Below are positions 60,260 through 64,000 of a stretch of DNA of 64,000 nucleotides, piece by piece (within the stretch, counting starts at the first letter, position 1; every line of letters begins with the position of its first letter). The DNA is from WHSW01 sp963742205 (GTDB lineage Bacteria; Actinomycetota; Thermoleophilia; Solirubrobacterales; 70-9): the NCBI GenBank assembly GCA_963742205.1, contig CAVUKZ010000009.1, positions 434,001 through 498,000 of the forward strand. The letters are read 5' to 3'. Made by a program: the position numbers and the translations under genes. Under the pieces are notes generated by a model. That model was not told the DNA's origin, did no database searches, and saw only the letters and a list, made by a program, of their open reading frames with translations.

Positions 60260-60820
60260 CTAGTCGACGACCTCGATCTCGCCCTGCATGAACGGGTGGA
60301 CCGCGCAGAAGAAGTGGAGCGTCTTGCCCGGCTTCGCCGTCACCTTGCGGCTGAACGTCGCGCCCTTGCGCTCCGCGACCCAGGAGTCGCCCTTCCGCTT
60401 CAGGTTGCCCTGACGGTCCCAACCCTGCTTGCCGACCTCGACGGGGTTCTCACCGATCTGGCCGGTCTGCAGGTCGACGTCATGCCACTTGACCACGGAA
60501 CCGCAGATGCCCTTGAGCTTCTTCTCGCAGGCCTTGATCTGCTTCTTCTTGGTCGGCAGGACCTTCGGGGCCACGAGCGAGAACGTGTGTGGCCCGACCT
60601 GCGCGGGGTTGGTCTTGTTCTTGATCTTCAGGTTGGTGCCGGCCTCCACGGTCGCGGGACCGCTGAAGAACAGGTCCTTGCCCTTGCGCTCCATCTTGAT
60701 CACGGTGGCGTTCTTGCCCGAGGTGCTTGCCGCGGCGGGCCCACCGCCGGTCAGCACCAACGCGAGTGCCCCGAGCGCGGCAAGCGCTATGAGCACGCGC
60801 AGGGTCTTCGTTTTCTTCAT
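60260..60820 (-). CDS. Secreted cupredoxin-like (plastocyanin/azurin fold) protein
   Basis: 186 residues from ATG 60820, six bases after GGAAGG. Signal peptide 1-33 (VLIALAALGALALVLTGG). Type 1 copper ligands are visible: His78 (VGPHTF), then Cys172, His175 and Met178 in LHFFCAVHPFMQG. A Lys-rich insertion with two more Cys (KACEKKLKGICG) lies in the middle. Probably passes electrons to or from the multicopper oxidase 25 bases downstream, in one transcript. Upstream sequence 60880-60907 holds an imperfect inverted repeat that could be an operator. Confidence 0.82.
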   Translation of the reverse strand: MKKTKTLRVLIALAALGALALVLTGGGPAAASTSGKNATVIKMERKGKDLFFSGPATVEAGTNLKIKNKTNPAQVGPHTFSLVAPKVLPTKKKQIKACEKKLKGICGSVVKWHDVDLQTGQIGENPVEVGKQGWDRQGNLKRKGDSWVAERKGATFSRKVTAKPGKTLHFFCAVHPFMQGEIEVVD

Positions 60821-60983
60821 GGACATCCTTCCTTCGCCGCGTCATCCGCGACGTGTCCGTTCGACCGTGGGAACTAGGTGAGTGGGCTCCCCTGTACCGG
60901 CTCACTCTTCCGGCGGTCGAGAGTGTGGCTACGGGCGCACCATAACGCCGAGGCGGCGCGCCAACCTAAAATTCAGCCGGTTT

Positions 60984-62426
60984 TCACCCGCTCGCGGCGG
61001 CTTTCTCCGCGGCCGCGGAGTCCTTGGAGGAGCGTCGCTTGGGCTCGGCCGGCGCGGCAGCGCCGAGCTCGTCGAGCGAGGCGGAGAGGTCACCGGCAAG
61101 CGCGTCGAGGTCATCGAGCGCGTCGTAGTCGCCGATCAGCCCGAAGTTGATGCGGCCGTTGTAGCTCATGATCCCGAAGCAGACCGCCTGGCGCTTGGCG
61201 AGCGGGACCATGGGATAGATCGCCTCGAGCTGGCGGCCCAGGAGATAGAGCGGGAACTGCGGGCCCGGGATGTTGGTCACGACGAGGTTGAAGAACCGCT
61301 GGCGCGACTGCAGGCGGGCCGCCTGGCCGGCGATCGTGGGCGGCGCGAAGTCCGCCAGCTCGGTCATGAGCGTCGCGCCCACAGCCTGCTTGGACTGTTT
61401 GAGGTCGCCCATCGTGTCGCTCACCATCCGCAGCCGCTTGAGCGGGTTGTCGCACCAGACCGGAAGCGGCGCCATGTAGGAGGACACCCGGTTGCCCAGG
61501 GCCCCGTGCTCGTCGTCGCCGCGGACGCTGATCGGGACCATCGCCCGCAGCTCGAGGTCGAGGGTCGAGTAGCCCCGGGCTCGCATGTAGCGTCCGAGCG
61601 CTCCGCCGACCGCCGCGAGGACGACGTCGTTGACCGTGCCGCCGGCGAAGTTCTTGATGCGCTTGATCTCCGCGAGCTCGACGCTCACCGTGGCGAAGCG
61701 CCTGTAGGGCCCGATCTCGACGTTGAACGGCGAGCTCGGAGCGGCGAAGCTCGTGCGCGCGAAGGCGCCCGCTGCCTCGGCCGCATCGACCGCCGCCCGC
61801 GCCACGCGCCGCGGGGCGCGAAACGCCGCGCGCACGCCGCGCGCGATCTCGGCCGGGCTGGTCGCGCGCTCCACGAGCGCCTCGCCGAGCATCTGAGCGT
61901 CGCTGGGCTCGGGCCGGGGGGTCCAGGGCTGGGGCTCGGGGACCGACTCGGGCTCGCGGGCCGCGTCGAAGAGGACCGTGGTTATGTCAACCCCGGAGAC
62001 GCCGTCGACGAGCGCGTGGTGGCTCTTGGTGACGAGCGCGAAGCGCCCGCCCTCGACCTTGTCGATCAGCCACATCTCCCACAGCGGCTTCGAGCGGTCG
62101 AGTCGCTGCGAGAACACGCGCGCCGCCAGAATCCGCAGCTGCTCGAGGCTGCCCGGGGCGGGCAGCGCGGTGTGGCGGATGTGGTAGCGCAGGTTGAAGT
62201 GCGGGTCGTCGACCCACTTGGGCCGGCCCTGGCCGAGCGGGACCATGCGCAGCTTCTGGCGGAACCGCGGCACCAGGTGAAGGCGCGAGTCGATGTGGTC
62301 GCACAGCTCGTCGTAGGAGGGGGGAGGCCCCTCGAACAGGGTCGTGGAGGCGACGTGCATGTGGGCGGGGCCTCGCTCGAGGTGCAGAAACGACGAATCG
62401 AGGCCGGTCAGGCGATCGGAGCTCAT
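60984..62426 (-). CDS. WS/DGAT acyltransferase (wax ester synthase/diacylglycerol acyltransferase family)
   Basis: 480 residues. Condensation-domain-like fold: LTGLDSSFLHLERGPAHMHV, catalytic VTKSHHALVDGVSGVDITTV (HHxxxDG, His136-His137, Asp141), NDVVLAAVGGALGRYM, VPISVRGDDEHGALGNRVSS and FNLVVTNIPGPQFPLYLLG. Esterifies acyl-CoA to diacylglycerol or fatty alcohol, giving triacylglycerol or wax storage lipid. Start ATG 62426. The upstream AT-rich stretch includes GTGA-N6-TCAC (62457-62470), a possible operator. Confidence 0.9.
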   Translation of the reverse strand: MSSDRLTGLDSSFLHLERGPAHMHVASTTLFEGPPPSYDELCDHIDSRLHLVPRFRQKLRMVPLGQGRPKWVDDPHFNLRYHIRHTALPAPGSLEQLRILAARVFSQRLDRSKPLWEMWLIDKVEGGRFALVTKSHHALVDGVSGVDITTVLFDAAREPESVPEPQPWTPRPEPSDAQMLGEALVERATSPAEIARGVRAAFRAPRRVARAAVDAAEAAGAFARTSFAAPSSPFNVEIGPYRRFATVSVELAEIKRIKNFAGGTVNDVVLAAVGGALGRYMRARGYSTLDLELRAMVPISVRGDDEHGALGNRVSSYMAPLPVWCDNPLKRLRMVSDTMGDLKQSKQAVGATLMTELADFAPPTIAGQAARLQSRQRFFNLVVTNIPGPQFPLYLLGRQLEAIYPMVPLAKRQAVCFGIMSYNGRINFGLIGDYDALDDLDALAGDLSASLDELGAAAPAEPKRRSSKDSAAAEKAAASG

Positions 62427-62546
62427 TGCGTTGATGATCGCAAACCCATTAATTCCGTGAGCGGCGTCACATAATGACCCCTTGATTGCGCCCGCCGGCG
62501 CTAGAGTCGGCGGGCAGGGACATAACCGAGAAACGCGAGGTAAGCG

Positions 62547-62798
62547 ATGGAGGAAATAGAGGAGCCGCTCTCGGAGGAGGAGCGCCACCGCGAGGAGCAG
62601 CGCGCCGTCAGCGAGGCGGGCGGGGGCGAGGCCGAGGGCTTCGAGCTCGCGGAGCAGGAGCTGATCGAGCACGCATCGCACGGCGACTCCGGCCCGGATC
62701 CCAGCAATCTCGCCGGCGAGCCCGAGGAGTACGCCGGAGGGGAATACGGCGAGGCCGACCACGAGCGTTCGAGCGAGGAAGAGGACGAGGAGGCGTAA
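62547..62798 (+). CDS. Small acidic hypothetical protein
   Basis: 83 residues, strongly acidic: begins MEEIEEPLSEEERHREEQRA, middle GGGEAEGFELAEQELIEHAS, end EYGEADHERSSEEEDEEA. The GFELAEQELIEHASHGD core resembles a conserved actinobacterial unknown family. No signal or membrane span; probably disordered apart from one helix. ATG 62547 with GAGG six bases upstream. Five bases upstream of the next gene, so co-transcribed. Confidence 0.65.
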   Translation: MEEIEEPLSEEERHREEQRAVSEAGGGEAEGFELAEQELIEHASHGDSGPDPSNLAGEPEEYAGGEYGEADHERSSEEEDEEA

Positions 62799-62803
62799 GG
62801 GAC

Positions 62804-63109
62804 TTGGGCTCCGAGGCCAAGAACCTCGAGGCGATCTCGAAGGCGATCGACCAGCACAACTCGACCTGCCCCTGGCCGGCGGCCGAGGTGCGGATGAACC
62901 CCTACGAGCTCGAGCGGCTCGGCTGGGAGGAGATCCGCGGCCTGCCGCTCGTCGCCGATCCCGCGATCGGCACCGGGCGCTTTCGGATCGTCTGCTCGCG
63001 CGACGGCTCGGGTGAGGAGATCGAGGAGGTCGAGGCCATCGGGAGCCCGGTGGAGGTCCCGGCCGAGATCGGCGTCGGCGGCGATCCGCCTACGGGGCCG
63101 CCGGTCTAG
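62804..63109 (+). CDS. Hypothetical protein
   Basis: 101 residues from TTG 62804 (AAGGGA upstream). EAKNLEAISKAIDQHNSTCP, then RMNPYELERLGWEEIRGLPL and FRIVCSRDGSGEEIEEVEAI. Two Cys. No family recognised. Its TAG stop shares a CTAG with the stop of the convergent broken HD gene (63106-63109). Confidence 0.55.
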   Translation: MGSEAKNLEAISKAIDQHNSTCPWPAAEVRMNPYELERLGWEEIRGLPLVADPAIGTGRFRIVCSRDGSGEEIEEVEAIGSPVEVPAEIGVGGDPPTGPPV

Positions 63110-63513
63110 GAGCCGGACGGGGCGAAGCGCCGCCGCAGCGCCCGCTTGCGATCCTCGAGGGAGCTGATCTCGGCGTCGTCACCGAGCGCCGGGATGAGGT
63201 CGGCGACCTGGCCGCCAATCTCGGCGCGCATCCGCTTTTCGTCGAGCGTGCCGCCCTCGATCGCCGGCGTGCAGCAGTGCGGCCGCAACGAGCGGCTGAT
63301 CACAGCCGGCCGTCGCGGAGCAGGCCGGCGGTCTCGACCGCGTGCTCGAGCAGGGGCACGTTGTCGTCCGGGCGGCGCTCGTCGCCATACGCGGCGGCGG
63401 CAAGGGCGTAAGCGCGGATCAGCAGGGGTGAGCCGGCAACCCAATCGGGGCGATGAGCGGGCATCCGGTCCCGGTGGGCTCTTCGACCCGGCGACCGCGT
63501 GCGGTGTGCTCAC
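63106..63513 (-). pseudogene. HD-domain protein resembling the RelA/SpoT hydrolase domain, three frameshifts
   Basis: GTG 63513 follows a strong GGAAGGGGG. Pieces in successive frames: LLIRAYALAAAAYGDERRPD, then NVPLLEHAVETAGLLRDGRL, DQPLVAAALLHAGD and EGGTLDEKRMRAEIGGQVAD, then LIPALGDDAEISSLEDRKRA. This is the order of the Spot-type HD phosphohydrolase (P(Y/L)LEH...VAAALLHD...GDxVAxL(I/V)xALxDD). The Asp after His is Ala here. Three +1 shifts and total length 3n fit. Decay is possible; so is poor sequence. Confidence 0.5.
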
Positions 63514-63659
63514 TGGACCCCCTTCCTTTCATGTAGCCCCACCGGGTGGGTGGGACTCGGGTCTCCATACCACTCGAAGCAACGTTTTCGAGCCGGGGGG
63601 AGTTTCGCTGTCCGCCCGTAAAGGTAGCTAAAGGGGGTCGCGAAATCGCGAAATTTGGT

Positions 63660-64000
63660 TCAGAGGTTGAGCCCAAGCTCGCTCGTGACCTTCTGGGCCC
63701 AGATGTTGAGCTCGGTGAAGCCGCCGCTGAGGATGAGGACGCCCATCGCGATCAGGATCCCGCCGCCGACGCCGACGATCGCGCGGTAGTGGCGCTTGAT
63801 CACGCTGAACGCCGTCGTCGCGCGCGAGAAGGCGAGCGCCGTGATCAGAAACGGCACGGCGAGCCCGAGCGAGTAGACGGCGAGCAGGAAGGCGCCGTGC
63901 GCGGCCTCGCCTTGGATCCCGGCGAGCGTCAGGATGCCGCCGAGCGCCGGCCCCGTGCACGGGGTCCAGGCGATCGAGAACGCCGCGCCGGCCACGATCG
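63660..64000 (-). CDS. CcdA/DsbD-like cytochrome c biogenesis membrane protein, N-terminus beyond window
   Basis: The last 113 codons of a gene that continues past base 64000. Membrane spans with AWTPCTGPALGGILTLAGIQ (TPCxGP, the redox Cys segment of CcdA), LLAVYSLGLAVPFLITALAF and VGVGGGILIAMGVLILSGGF. CcdA carries electrons from thioredoxin to extracytoplasmic thiol proteins. Stop TGA at 63662-63660. Only the C-terminal part is visible. Confidence 0.85.
   Translation of the reverse strand, partial: IVAGAAFSIAWTPCTGPALGGILTLAGIQGEAAHGAFLLAVYSLGLAVPFLITALAFSRATTAFSVIKRHYRAIVGVGGGILIAMGVLILSGGFTELNIWAQKVTSELGLNL

Noticed and set aside
63514..63659. TCGCGAAATCGCGA and other small repeats in the gap as a replication origin or attachment site
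   Set aside because: Too short, with no DnaA-box cluster or flanking duplicates; it is probably only the upstream region of the HD gene and the end of the CcdA-like gene.

Overview
The window is a 64 kb piece of a very GC-rich chromosome. Gene content and style point to the Actinomycetota, most likely the class Thermoleophilia (Solirubrobacterales): frequent GTG and TTG starts, stop-start overlaps of the ATGA, TTGA and GTGA type, SepF, a GarA-like FHA protein next to a MerR regulator, an RsiG-like small protein, a WS/DGAT acyltransferase, and many genes with a TANNNT -10 box only 6-9 bases before the start codon. The class assignment is inference. No rRNA, tRNA, CRISPR array, insertion sequence or prophage is visible; most of the window is ordinary core chromosome.

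Layout. Bases 1-5,200 are accessory surface genes on the minus strand: a glycosyltransferase cut by the window edge, a sigma-factor region-2 remnant coupled to it, a peptidoglycan-binding/membrane/resolvase-like fusion, and a long secreted tandem-repeat protein. Bases 5,200-14,200 hold a hydrolase and an HD protein, then murA and the histidine operon hisZ-G-D-B-H-A-orf-F. Two extracytoplasmic propeller proteins follow (14,216-17,029). Bases 17,085-32,135 are a dense forward core block: tRNA nucleotidyltransferase, pgeF, yggS, sepF, proC, yggT, lspA, rluD, rpsB, tsf, pyrH, frr, uppS, cdsA, then (past a reverse endonuclease IV gene) dxr, rseP and a long-chain acyl-CoA ligase. This block combines cell division, translation, lipoprotein processing, undecaprenyl and phospholipid precursors, and the MEP pathway; ispG of the same pathway lies at 37,563.

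Bases 32,140-37,505 are accessory: a secreted SMP-30-like protein, a decayed AbiEi/DUF559-type gene, a secreted lysine-rich protein, an enoyl-reductase-like dehydrogenase and two SnoaL-like proteins. Bases 38,867-45,657 form a membrane glycan neighbourhood with two polytopic membrane proteins, two methyltransferases, GtrA and a GtrB-like glycosyltransferase, with two antiparallel 3' overlaps. Bases 45,695-51,687 run forward: proS, pgsA, the RsiG-like protein, FHA, MerR, SRPBCC and an alkyl-DHAP-synthase-like flavoprotein, resembling the mycobacterial pgsA2-garA-merR region. The rest holds an HTH/membrane/anti-sigma-like protein, thioesterase, quinone-oxidoreductase-like protein, NAD synthetase, a secreted zinc protease, a potassium channel, a multicopper oxidase with a cupredoxin partner, a WS/DGAT enzyme, acidic small proteins, a broken RelA/SpoT-type HD gene and the end of a CcdA-like protein.

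A caution for every reader: at least seven genes, including the normally indispensable hisD and the tRNA nucleotidyltransferase gene, are split by frameshifts, and nearly all are explained by one extra base. This looks more like base-insertion errors in the sequence than natural decay, so genes marked pseudogene here may be intact in the organism.
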